Source: Nemertoderma westbladi (lineage: Eukaryota > Xenacoelomorpha > Nemertodermatida > Nemertodermatidae). From it: a stretch of DNA of 42,332 nt. Below the pieces are notes generated by a model. That model was not told the DNA's origin. It made no database searches and saw only the letters and a list, made by a program, of their open reading frames with translations. This document shows positions 21,368 through 30,002 of this stretch, one piece after another (positions within the stretch are counted from its first letter, which is position 1; every line of letters starts with the position of its first letter). The position numbers and the translations under genes are program-made. The stretch covers positions 1 through 42,332 of the forward strand of contig JAUCBJ010002704.1 in NCBI GenBank assembly GCA_032718475.1. Direction: 5' to 3'.

Positions 21368-24300
21368 ATGGCCCAAGAAAGTTTCACGCGTCAAATGGCT
21401 AGAACCGAAGCCCGGCAAGCGGTAAAGGTGGGAGAGATCATCAAGTTCAATGGAGATGAGATGAAATGGTTACCTTTTAATGAATATTACAAAGATAACA
21501 TACAGAACTCTGTGCTATCTAATGGAGAGAAACTTAGATTCCTCATCGAGTGCTTGGAAGGATCTCCCAAGTTAATGGCGTTAAAGTTTATTGGACATCC
21601 TGACGGATTAAGACAAGTTTGGGATACACTAAACATCAGGTATGGTAATAGGAATAACATAGCTGGGTATTTGTATGCAAAGTTGGTAGCGCCCCGAAAG
21701 TTTATTAGCAGCGGAATTATAGAGTTTTCCGATGAGATTCAGGAGATCTGCAGACAATTAGATTGGCTAGGTAAGTCTCATGAGTATCAGAATGCTATGG
21801 TTATTAGAGCAGTGGCTTCTACTTTACCGAAGGGTGGAGTAGGTACACGCTGGGATAAGAAAGTGCTATATATGATGGAACAACAACGACGAGACCCTAC
21901 CATGGCTGATCTCATGTCATTCCTAGATGGAGAAGTGAAATTACAGCTCCTGAAACTGTCCAGAGAGAAGACACCGGAAAACAAGGTAATTGAAAAACCC
22001 GTCGCTAGGAGAAAGGTAACACCAGTGTGTTATACAGATGATGGCGAAAGCCAGACTTCTCAAGGAGAAGATAGCGGGAAAGACACTGATAGATCTTATT
22101 ACGTAAATAAAATGCCTAAAGATCAGGTAAATAAATTCAAGTCTCGAACAAATGACAGGAGAGAACAGGTAAGAAAAACTCCTCCTACGTCTCCCAAGAT
22201 AATTCAGGTGAGAAAGCCCGAAGAAAAAGCAAGTGTACACAATGTTACTCAGAGTAAAGTAAGTAACATCAAACCGAAATGTGCGCTATGTGATGGAACC
22301 CATCGCTTAAATATGTGTGATGAATTTCTAAAGAAATCTTTAACTGAGAGACGTGAAGTCATGTGGGACAAGCGGTTGTGCTATAATTGCCTCAGACAAG
22401 GACACCAACGGCGAACCTGTTACTCTGACACAAGATGTGCCAAGTGCGGTGCGAAACATCATATCTTGTTGCACACTGAATTCGAGCGAAATAGTCCGAG
22501 TCAGGTAAGTGATTCCAAACTACATGTTCAATTCAGTGATGTGAACGACACTGATCAATCTGAGATGGAAGGATTCTATACGGACGAATTCTCCGACGAA
22601 AACGAATCCTGTTACATGATAAATACCACAGTGTATCGAGCACTCATTTATGAAAAAGATACAGACATTGACCTCGCTCTAACTACTTCTGATCGACAAC
22701 CATCTTGGAAAGCGCCAACTTCCAATGTAGGGATTAGAGAATTTCCTGTGGTACAGGTAAGGGTCCACGGACCAAAAAGGAGTTATGTAGTGAACGCCCT
22801 CCTTGACTCCGGTAGTACAGGAACATTCATCGACAAAGAGCTAGCCGAAGACATATTCGCTGGACAACCCAAGTTCCGAACTAAGCTAAACATGTCAGGA
22901 ATTATGCAAGTTTGGAAATCCACAGTAACCGCGGATTATTATGTAGGTGTGTTGTCCACCCCCCAGGACGAACTAGGAGAACATAGCATAAGGTCAGTGA
23001 AAATGGTGGCTATAAAGAACTTCGCTACTACTCAAGCAGACCTTTATAATTGGGACGAGGATGAGAGCATCCAACATCTTAAGATACCTCGATTCCAGAC
23101 AGATTATCCTGGAGTGCAAATACTCATCGGCCAAAACGCGCATGAGGCGCTCGAGACATTGGAGAAACGACCTGCTCAACCGCAACCTCTACAAGTTTAT
23201 GCGGGAAGAACTAGAGTAGGTTGGTACTTTACTGGCCCTTCCCGTAGAACTCTAATGGAAAGATTACCGAAAGATCAGATATATCAAGCGCGAGAATGGG
23301 AAGTTGAGAACAGTGAGTTCGACGATCCAACTGAGGGAACTCCATACTCCTCAGACAACGACGATATACATCAACTTTTTGATGAGGAGAATGCCATCGA
23401 TCTCCTTAAGGAAAGCGAGACTTGGCAAAATCAAGTGAACTTATGTCAACTCCTTCACCCATCTGAGCGAGACGACTATAACGATGAGCTTAATGACGTC
23501 ATTGAACGTTATAATGCCAAGACTCGGGATGAACACGCTGTGAGATTTTTTACTCAAGAGGTCGTAGAGCCCAACTCCTACGATAAGGCCCTATCGGTGG
23601 AGGAAGAAAGAGCCAAGCAGATCCAAGCGACAACTACTCGTTTTCTTAAAGATCAAGGTAGGTATGAGATCGGACTTCCTTTCCAAAAGCGAGAACCAAA
23701 GTTCATTAACAACAGACCTTTGGCAGAGAAAAGAATTGCTCAACTACATCGACGCCTTACGGCAAATTCTTCAGCTAAAGAAATGTATAAAACACAGTTG
23801 AAGAAGTTTATTAGCAAGGGATATGCGGAGCTAGTACCGGAAGAAACCCCTATAACTGAGAGAACGTATTACTTAACTCACCATTACGTTCCCAAACCCA
23901 GTAAACCCCATGAAGTACGAGTGGTGTTTGACGGTTCCGCCCTCTATATGGGCCAATCCCTTAATTCTGAATTGTTACCCGGACCCAACTTACTCCAATC
24001 TTTGTTGGGAATATTATTAAGGTTAAGACAATACTCCATTGCTTTCGCCTCAGATATAGAAGGCATGTTCTTACAAGTCAAAGCGCTGGATAGGGATCGA
24101 GATAGCCTACGATTTTTGTGGTGGCCTGAAGGAGACCTCAATAAGAAACCGGTGGAGTACTGGATGACCATCCAAGCTTTTGGGATAATCTCGAGCCCTT
24201 CAAATGCCTGTTCCGTGGTACGCACCACTGCAGATGACAACCGAGACGCCTTCTCTAAAGAAGTGATCGACAATATCAAACGAGACATCTACATGGACGA

Positions 24301-25576
24301 TAATCTGAAGTCCCTTCCATCAGTCGAAGAAGTCATTGAGGTCGCTAAAGGAACGGTAGAATGCTTAAAGAAAGGTGGATTTCGATTAACTAAATTCACC
24401 AGCAACTCCCGTGAGTTTCTGGAGTCGATCCCGGTAGAAGATCGAGGAGCAAAAGACATAGATCTAATAAAGGATGATCTCCCAGAAACTAAGACCCTTG
24501 GTTTGAAATGGGACACAGAAAGATATATCCTGTTTTTCCAACTAAAACAGCGAGATAATCCAGTTCGGACTAAACGGATTTGTTTAAGTATCCTGAGCAC
24601 TTATTTCGATCCATTGGGATTTATTAGCCCAGTTATATTGATTGCTCGGAGTTTAGTACAACAAATGTGGCTTGAAAACCACTCATGGGACGATCCACTT
24701 AAGGGAGAATTATTAAAGAAGTGGATGAAATGGGAAGATTCTCTACCAGCCATCGAAAACTTCATAATTTCCCGTTCATATTTTGGTCATGTTCTCCCTA
24801 CGTATTCATATCAACTCCATGTGTTTGGAGACGCCAGCGATATGGGAATCGGTATAGTAGCCTACCTAAGGGTGGAAACTCCGGACGGAATTAAAGTCGC
24901 CTTGGTTACCTCTAAGGCATTGATAAACAACAAGTTAAAAGTTCCTCGAGCGGAGTTAAAAGCGGCTCTATACGCTACAGCTATCGGCCGGAATGTAACA
25001 GAACAGATCGACTATCCTCTGGAGAAAACTGTCTATTGGACCGACGCTTTACTCTTGTTGGAGTATATAACCAATGAAGTCTGTCAGTTCAGCGTCTTCG
25101 TTACCAACAGAGTAGCTATTATACTCAGTCGCACGACGATGGATCAATGGAGACATTGCCCCGGAACGATTAATCCAGCGGACATCGCTTCCAGGGGGGC
25201 AACTCCACAAGAACTGGTAGATACTCCAGACTGGTTAGGTGGACCCGACTTCCTCTACAAAGAAGAAGAAGAATGGCCTCCTCATCTTACTACAGCAGAA
25301 ATTAGACAGGCCAAGGGAGCGGAGAAAGTCAAACCTAAAACTCAGGCGAGTAAATCGAAGTTATTCAAACCCACAGTGGATCTGTCTGTACTACTTCCGG
25401 AGACGACGCTTTGGATCAGAAACCCACAGCCACAAATAAACCCGTTGTGGAAATCCGTGATAAGGATTGGATATCTGGCATACCAGACGTCTCGCAAGGA
25501 CTCTCACCTCTTCTGCAGAGAGCGATACATCACTACAGTTCCTGGAATCGGCTCTGTAAAGCCGTTACATATTTAA
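21368..25576 (+). CDS. gag-pol: BEL/Pao Gag-Pol polyprotein: gag domain, zinc knuckles, protease, RT, RNase H
   Basis: 1402 codons from ATG at 21368. Residues about 20-200 are the DUF1759 gag-like domain (IIKFNGDEMKWLPF). Zinc-binding motifs follow: CALCDGTHRLNMC near 305, a canonical CX2CX4HX4C knuckle at 338-351 (CYNCLRQGHQRRTC) and CAKCGAKHHILLH at 357-369. The aspartic protease active site is DSGST at 480-484. Reverse transcriptase shows motif A SDIEGMF (Asp896), a SSPSNA block near 943 and the catalytic YMDD at 975-978. RNase H acidic residues Asp1155, Glu1196, Asp1226 and Asp1272 are all present. No internal stops and every catalytic residue retained, so it looks functional. The frame ends after RNase H; integrase continues in the -1 frame from 25354. 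Reverse transcription takes place in a cytoplasmic particle in this family. Confidence 0.95.
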   Translation: MAQESFTRQMARTEARQAVKVGEIIKFNGDEMKWLPFNEYYKDNIQNSVLSNGEKLRFLIECLEGSPKLMALKFIGHPDGLRQVWDTLNIRYGNRNNIAGYLYAKLVAPRKFISSGIIEFSDEIQEICRQLDWLGKSHEYQNAMVIRAVASTLPKGGVGTRWDKKVLYMMEQQRRDPTMADLMSFLDGEVKLQLLKLSREKTPENKVIEKPVARRKVTPVCYTDDGESQTSQGEDSGKDTDRSYYVNKMPKDQVNKFKSRTNDRREQVRKTPPTSPKIIQVRKPEEKASVHNVTQSKVSNIKPKCALCDGTHRLNMCDEFLKKSLTERREVMWDKRLCYNCLRQGHQRRTCYSDTRCAKCGAKHHILLHTEFERNSPSQVSDSKLHVQFSDVNDTDQSEMEGFYTDEFSDENESCYMINTTVYRALIYEKDTDIDLALTTSDRQPSWKAPTSNVGIREFPVVQVRVHGPKRSYVVNALLDSGSTGTFIDKELAEDIFAGQPKFRTKLNMSGIMQVWKSTVTADYYVGVLSTPQDELGEHSIRSVKMVAIKNFATTQADLYNWDEDESIQHLKIPRFQTDYPGVQILIGQNAHEALETLEKRPAQPQPLQVYAGRTRVGWYFTGPSRRTLMERLPKDQIYQAREWEVENSEFDDPTEGTPYSSDNDDIHQLFDEENAIDLLKESETWQNQVNLCQLLHPSERDDYNDELNDVIERYNAKTRDEHAVRFFTQEVVEPNSYDKALSVEEERAKQIQATTTRFLKDQGRYEIGLPFQKREPKFINNRPLAEKRIAQLHRRLTANSSAKEMYKTQLKKFISKGYAELVPEETPITERTYYLTHHYVPKPSKPHEVRVVFDGSALYMGQSLNSELLPGPNLLQSLLGILLRLRQYSIAFASDIEGMFLQVKALDRDRDSLRFLWWPEGDLNKKPVEYWMTIQAFGIISSPSNACSVVRTTADDNRDAFSKEVIDNIKRDIYMDDNLKSLPSVEEVIEVAKGTVECLKKGGFRLTKFTSNSREFLESIPVEDRGAKDIDLIKDDLPETKTLGLKWDTERYILFFQLKQRDNPVRTKRICLSILSTYFDPLGFISPVILIARSLVQQMWLENHSWDDPLKGELLKKWMKWEDSLPAIENFIISRSYFGHVLPTYSYQLHVFGDASDMGIGIVAYLRVETPDGIKVALVTSKALINNKLKVPRAELKAALYATAIGRNVTEQIDYPLEKTVYWTDALLLLEYITNEVCQFSVFVTNRVAIILSRTTMDQWRHCPGTINPADIASRGATPQELVDTPDWLGGPDFLYKEEEEWPPHLTTAEIRQAKGAEKVKPKTQASKSKLFKPTVDLSVLLPETTLWIRNPQPQINPLWKSVIRIGYLAYQTSRKDSHLFCRERYITTVPGIGSVKPLHI

Positions 25577-27171
25577 AGAGATGTTTTCACCATCACTACT
25601 CTGGGATGAAAACAAAGGATGATACCGCTCCAATCACATCAGTGCAGGTCCATGTTATTAAAGACCTCCCTAAATATAAGGTACCCGACAAGTTTCTGAA
25701 GGAGAAGATCAGTTATCAGGAGCATGAAGAAACCAACAAACAGATGCTGAGACTCTTACAATGCTATGAAGATTCCGATAAGTATTTCCTGTTGTTGAGA
25801 AATCCACAGATGCGCTTAAGGGATCGTTTCTCTAGCACAATGATAGATGGGTTGATACGTGTTGGAGGAAGGTTAACGAATGCCCCATTATCCTTTGATA
25901 CTAAGTTCCCCATACTCATTAGAAATCTTGAAATACAAGTCAAGATGATTGTAGATGTTCACAGCAAACTTTATCATGCTGGTAGAGAACGAGTTCTTAG
26001 CGAAATTCGAACTCGCTATTATTTTTATAAACCCCGTAGAGCTCTGAACCAAGTTCTTAGGAACTGTATACCCTGTAGGAAAGCATTCAGTAGGCTTTTA
26101 ACACAGCGAGAGGCAGAATTACCTAGGGAACGAGTAAGCTTTTATGAACCACCCTTTACTAATACCGGTGTGGATTTATTTGGCCCTATTGAAGTATATC
26201 GTGCTAGGACTATAGTCAAGAGATGGTGTGTAATCTTTGTTTGTATGACTTGTAGAGCCATCCATCTCGATATGGTGAACGATTTATCTACCAACAGCTT
26301 TCTATTAAGCTTACGACGACAGATCGCTCGCTTTGGCACGAGTAACACGATGAGATCTGATAAGGGAACAAACTTCATTGGTGCCAACAATGAAATCAAA
26401 GCTTACGTCAAAGATTGGAACCAAAGACAGGTGGACGACCAACTACGAGTAACAGCGTCTAGTTGGACCTTCAACGCCGCCGACGCCCCTTGGTGGGGAG
26501 GAAGTTGGGAGAGATTAATAAGAAGCGTGAAGACAGCATTTCATTTTATAGTGCCTTGCCGCGCTTATCTCACCGACGAACTTTTGCGGACGTTAATGGA
26601 AGAAATCGCCGCCTATCTCAACGAGAGACCGCTTATGCCAGTCTCATCGAGTCCCGATTCCCTGGAAGCGCTAACACCCGCGCACTTCCTACTAAAGAAA
26701 CCTGTAGCCATGCTCCCACAATCGGAAATCACAGACGGAGACGAATACTGCCGACAAACTTGGCAACTCATGCAGTTGTTATCCCGTCGTTTCGCTGACC
26801 ATTTCGAAAAACATTATCTGCCCACGCTACAACTTCGAACTAAGTGGTTTGCGCAGCAAGAAAACGTTAGCGCTGGAGACATGGTTCTTATTGTGGATGT
26901 AGATCTTCCACGTAAGAGGTGGCAGACAGGTCGTATAATCGAGACACACATCTCGGATGACGGTTTGGTGGGATCGGTAGAACTCGTCGTCATGCGACGT
27001 AACTTCAAGAAACCGGGAATTGTCTTCGAGACGCAGCAGCTCAATCGCCCAGTGGGACGTTTATGTTTACTGGAAAGAGACAGAGAACTCTCCGGAAACT
27101 ATGGGAGACAAGATACTCTTCCCACGACCACCTCCCTAATCCAACAAACATCTAGGGACTCCCCAACTTAA
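25354..27171 (+). CDS. pol (integrase part): BEL/Pao integrase ORF in the -1 frame (no ATG start)
   Basis: The frame is open from 25354 and overlaps the preceding ORF by 223 nt. There is no in-frame ATG near its start (the codon at 25411 is TTG), so it should be made as an extension of Gag-Pol by a -1 shift, unless a single indel has broken one original frame. Numbering from 25411: the linker YSSWNRL near 42 is typical of Pao pol after RNase H. The HHCC zinc domain uses His184, His189, Cys219 and Cys222. The integrase core has Asp255 (NTGVDLFGP), Asp317 (RSDKGTNF) and Glu367 (WWGGSWERL). A C-terminal strand-rich DNA-binding segment covers about 485-550 (GDMVLIVDVDLPRKRW). It is intact to the stop. 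Integrase inserts the cDNA into chromosomes, consistent with the 5-bp GAAGT duplication. Confidence 0.93.
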   Translation: MEVIQTHSGSVCTTSGDDALDQKPTATNKPVVEIRDKDWISGIPDVSQGLSPLLQRAIHHYSSWNRLCKAVTYLKRCFHHHYSGMKTKDDTAPITSVQVHVIKDLPKYKVPDKFLKEKISYQEHEETNKQMLRLLQCYEDSDKYFLLLRNPQMRLRDRFSSTMIDGLIRVGGRLTNAPLSFDTKFPILIRNLEIQVKMIVDVHSKLYHAGRERVLSEIRTRYYFYKPRRALNQVLRNCIPCRKAFSRLLTQREAELPRERVSFYEPPFTNTGVDLFGPIEVYRARTIVKRWCVIFVCMTCRAIHLDMVNDLSTNSFLLSLRRQIARFGTSNTMRSDKGTNFIGANNEIKAYVKDWNQRQVDDQLRVTASSWTFNAADAPWWGGSWERLIRSVKTAFHFIVPCRAYLTDELLRTLMEEIAAYLNERPLMPVSSSPDSLEALTPAHFLLKKPVAMLPQSEITDGDEYCRQTWQLMQLLSRRFADHFEKHYLPTLQLRTKWFAQQENVSAGDMVLIVDVDLPRKRWQTGRIIETHISDDGLVGSVELVVMRRNFKKPGIVFETQQLNRPVGRLCLLERDRELSGNYGRQDTLPTTTSLIQQTSRDSPT

Positions 27172-28815
27172 AATGGCTGGAGTGGGTGTGTGACCATATT
27201 ATTTTATATTTGTATTTGTTTTATTTTTATATTTATGTATGTATTATTATGTAATTTTATTTTAATCGTTTTATTTAATTTTATTTAGTAACATGTTATT
27301 TTAGTGATCATTTAGTAGATTAGTGCAATATACTAGTGTTTATTACGTACGTAATTACTTATAATATATATTTAGTGCGACGGCGAGAAATAATTATTTT
27401 TCTCTTTCCTTACTGCCCGTATTACATTATCAATACGTGACTACAGTAAGATGAAATCTTCGTACTTATTAAAGTACAATAAAGCCACTACTATATTCAA
27501 GTATTATTGGTAGGCAGAGTATTAGGAATGCAAAGTTCAGATCCTCGTGTCTCGGCTAAACCAAGCTCTGGGTAGACCTTGGAAACGACTTGCCTCTTCA
27601 CACTGACATTGCTTCGTGCGATATTGCTCTCATACCGTATATTAAATAATACATATAGTAGCGTGATGTCCCTTTAACAGTAGCGTATAACGCAAATAAA
27701 TCTGTTAAACCCTTTGACCATCTGCAATTCTAGTCGATTAAGATATCGCGGCACCCACCGAATTACTTGAAAGACAAAATTCTAGAATCAATGGTTAACG
27801 TCCCCAGACAAGTTCTGGAATAAACTGGTGCCCATCCTAAATATTAATTATTAATATTTACAAAAATCTGTCAAATATCAGATCCTTTAAAATTCTAGTC
27901 GATTAAGATATCGTAGCACTTACCGATACTCTTAAAAAGACAAAATTCCTAGAATTAAGGATCCTATGTCCCCAGACACATTCTGGAATAAAATTGTGTC
28001 TATTTAACTATCAAATAATAAAATTTACGGGAATAAATTTAAATTCATATATTTAAATGAATTTAATAAATTGCAATTTTATGCAATTTATAACATTCCC
28101 AAAATTCCATTAATTAATAGATCATGGGAGCGGAGATTCACTCTATTAAGTGTATTTGTGTGCGAGAATCTCCAATGCATAGTCAATAGCCGATAAAATT
28201 CATAGAATCATGTATAAAGGGGGTATTGACCATTAAAGAATTACTATTAAATAGCATCCCAGATCTGTATGCATGAGAATTACCCTAATTCTACCGCTAG
28301 CTCTCCATAATGTCACCATGGCAACTACCACGCTAGAATTAGAAGTGAGTTAAAAGAACAATAGAAAGCATGCCCCATTGGATAGCATAGGGAATAAATA
28401 GCGCACTGCTAGTATCCAAGGATACATAATAAATACAGTGACATTCTGGAAGGCACTGACTAACGGACAAATGGCCCGAATGTGTGCAGTTTGTTGCAGT
28501 TGTGTTGAATTTGTGCGTTTGTAGGTGAATGTTACTACTAAGGTGTGTTTACAGTAGCGAGTCGCAATTGTGAAAGTAACCCTAACTCTCCAAGAAGAAC
28601 CTGCAGTACATCTAAGCCTTTGGGACGGACAGTTAAGTGACTTGTGCCGGTTATCGTTGTCGTTGTGTAGCTACATCGTTGGCGAAAGCACAGCGATGAC
28701 GGTACATCGGCGCTGAGGATCTTACACTGTCCGGGGGCAAAAGAGGGGTAGGCAGCGACGCCCGCTAGCCTAATATATATAAACTCATTATAATATTGAT
28801 AAACTCATAGCAGAT
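27172..28815 (+). other. 1.6-kb non-coding spacer between integrase and the 132-aa ORF
   Basis: No ORF of note. It contains a 165-bp tandem duplication with a conserved stem-loop (27727-28010), an 8-bp perfect stem GGAGATTC/GAATCTCC (28132-28139 / 28166-28173), and a GGGAGCGG octamer (28126-28133) identical to the run next to the 3' LTR. TTTGTAG at about 28526 and GTTTACAG at about 28555 could be splice acceptors for a subgenomic mRNA, which is inference only. Confidence 0.55.
27727..28010 (+). repeat. 165-bp tandem duplication with conserved stem-loop and AATAAA
   Basis: ATTCTAGTCGATTAAGATAT occurs at 27727 and 27892. About 70 nt later in each copy lies CCAGA-5 nt-TCTGG followed at once by AATAAA. 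The stem is identical in both copies while the loop differs (CAAGT versus CACAT). The remaining sequence is clearly diverged. Confidence 0.8.
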
Positions 28816-29214
28816 ATGACTGAGTTGATAGAAGATGATCTTGGCATCAGGGAGCGATATACTCTACCTTTACAAGCGTTTGTCGATAGCTTGATACGCG
28901 GCGACGCTGGTCCAACTACTACGGAGGATGATGGTCGTTATATCGAACCGCCGATGTCCCCGGAGCAACTTACGCGTGAATTGGACTATAGAAAGTTCAC
29001 CGCTCGCTATACGCATCGTAATGGTACGTATATGGACTTCTTAACTACCGGCCACCCTATCGATTTACACGATACGGACGATGTGGATACCGAAAGGGAA
29101 ATGGTTTTATTTAAATATCATACCCAACGGAATCGGAACGATAAGCCAAGAATAGAACACGAGAACTCTATTCGAAATCAGCTCGAAAGAAAGAACGTGG
29201 ATGAAGGCTTGTAA
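28816..29214 (+). CDS. 132-aa hydrophilic ORF of unknown function in the BEL element
   Basis: ATG-started, 132 codons, ending TAA. The product is acidic in the N-terminal half and near 85-95 (TDDVDTERE), rich in Arg/Asn/Glu at the end, with no cysteines, signal peptide or hydrophobic segment. I recognise no family. It lies 1.6 kb after the integrase stop and 0.8 kb before the 591-aa ORF, inside a young element whose other ORFs are intact, which is the main reason to take it as real. It could be a small accessory protein or the first exon of a spliced message. A chance ORF is possible at this length. Confidence 0.5.
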   Translation: MTELIEDDLGIRERYTLPLQAFVDSLIRGDAGPTTTEDDGRYIEPPMSPEQLTRELDYRKFTARYTHRNGTYMDFLTTGHPIDLHDTDDVDTEREMVLFKYHTQRNRNDKPRIEHENSIRNQLERKNVDEGL

Positions 29215-30002
29215 AGACAAATATAGGAGAACCACTGGAGAAGAGACGTATGTTAATGTCCAGGGTCCATAATGTGAATAGTTTTCCCCGGGGCACGGGT
29301 GCTCGCGGGCGGTCTCCTTCGGGAGGCTGTAAATTTCTCTTCCCTCATCGTTTTCTTGTAATTCTTGTGATCAGTGTCACAATTAAAAGACAAGAATGAA
29401 TGATGACGTGACGGAAAACTGGTCCATTGTGGTATCTTATGGATACTACCCTATATCCTCCCTCCTCTTTACTCCCTTTATCCCTCTATACATCACTATT
29501 GAAAATACAACCCACTTCGTCACACCTTCTCTTCCCAATGCGCTCGGAACTTTGGGAGACGATCGACCAATCCTAGTTGTATCGTGGTATGAATCATACC
29601 GCCTCCTAATAAATCTCCCCACCCTTTACTGTTTATTTGTATGCTCATATTGGTGACCTCACCTCTTGTCCATGTACCATTCTGTTGATATTTATGATAT
29701 CAACTTCCACCCTCTCGTTGTTGATTAGAAAATCAACCACCAATGATTTCCTTAAGTCCACAACCGTGATACAAGGACTGAAAGGACACGCGGATAGTTT
29801 GTGAACAACTGGTACCATTATGTGTCATAAATCTGGTTGTTCACCCCCTAATCACTGGGGATAAATTCATTTGGAGATAGTCATCGAATGATGCAATCCT
29901 CCTACTGAGATCGTATTTCGGAATATTTCTGAATATGACATAGGTCTTCCCCTGCTCTCTACCACTACCATCAATGGAGACCTACAGAACGACTTTCGGA
30001 AT
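29215..30002 (+). other. 788-nt hairpin-rich leader before the 591-aa ORF
   Basis: Non-coding, with a run of perfect stems: GTCTCC-TTCG-GGAGGC (29312-29327); TTCTTGT/ACAAGAA enclosing TTGTGA/TCACAA (29353-29396); GTATC-TTATG-GATAC (29432-29446); TCCCAA/TTGGGA (29533-29557); GGTATG-AAT-CATACC (29586-29600); GTTGATAT-TTATG-ATATCAAC (29684-29704); GTTGATT-AGAA-AATCAAC (29720-29737); AGTCC/GGACT (29755-29779); GTGAACAAC/GTTGTTCAC enclosing TTATG/CATAA (29801-29844); CCCC/GGGG (29845-29860). A small 86-codon frame (29396-29656) overlaps and is probably incidental. The density suggests a structured RNA, possibly involved in translation of the downstream ORF. Confidence 0.65.

Noticed and set aside
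29396-29656. 86-aa frame in the hairpin-rich leader
   Set aside because: It overlaps several perfect hairpins, has low-complexity hydrophobic content and no recognisable domain. Most likely incidental.
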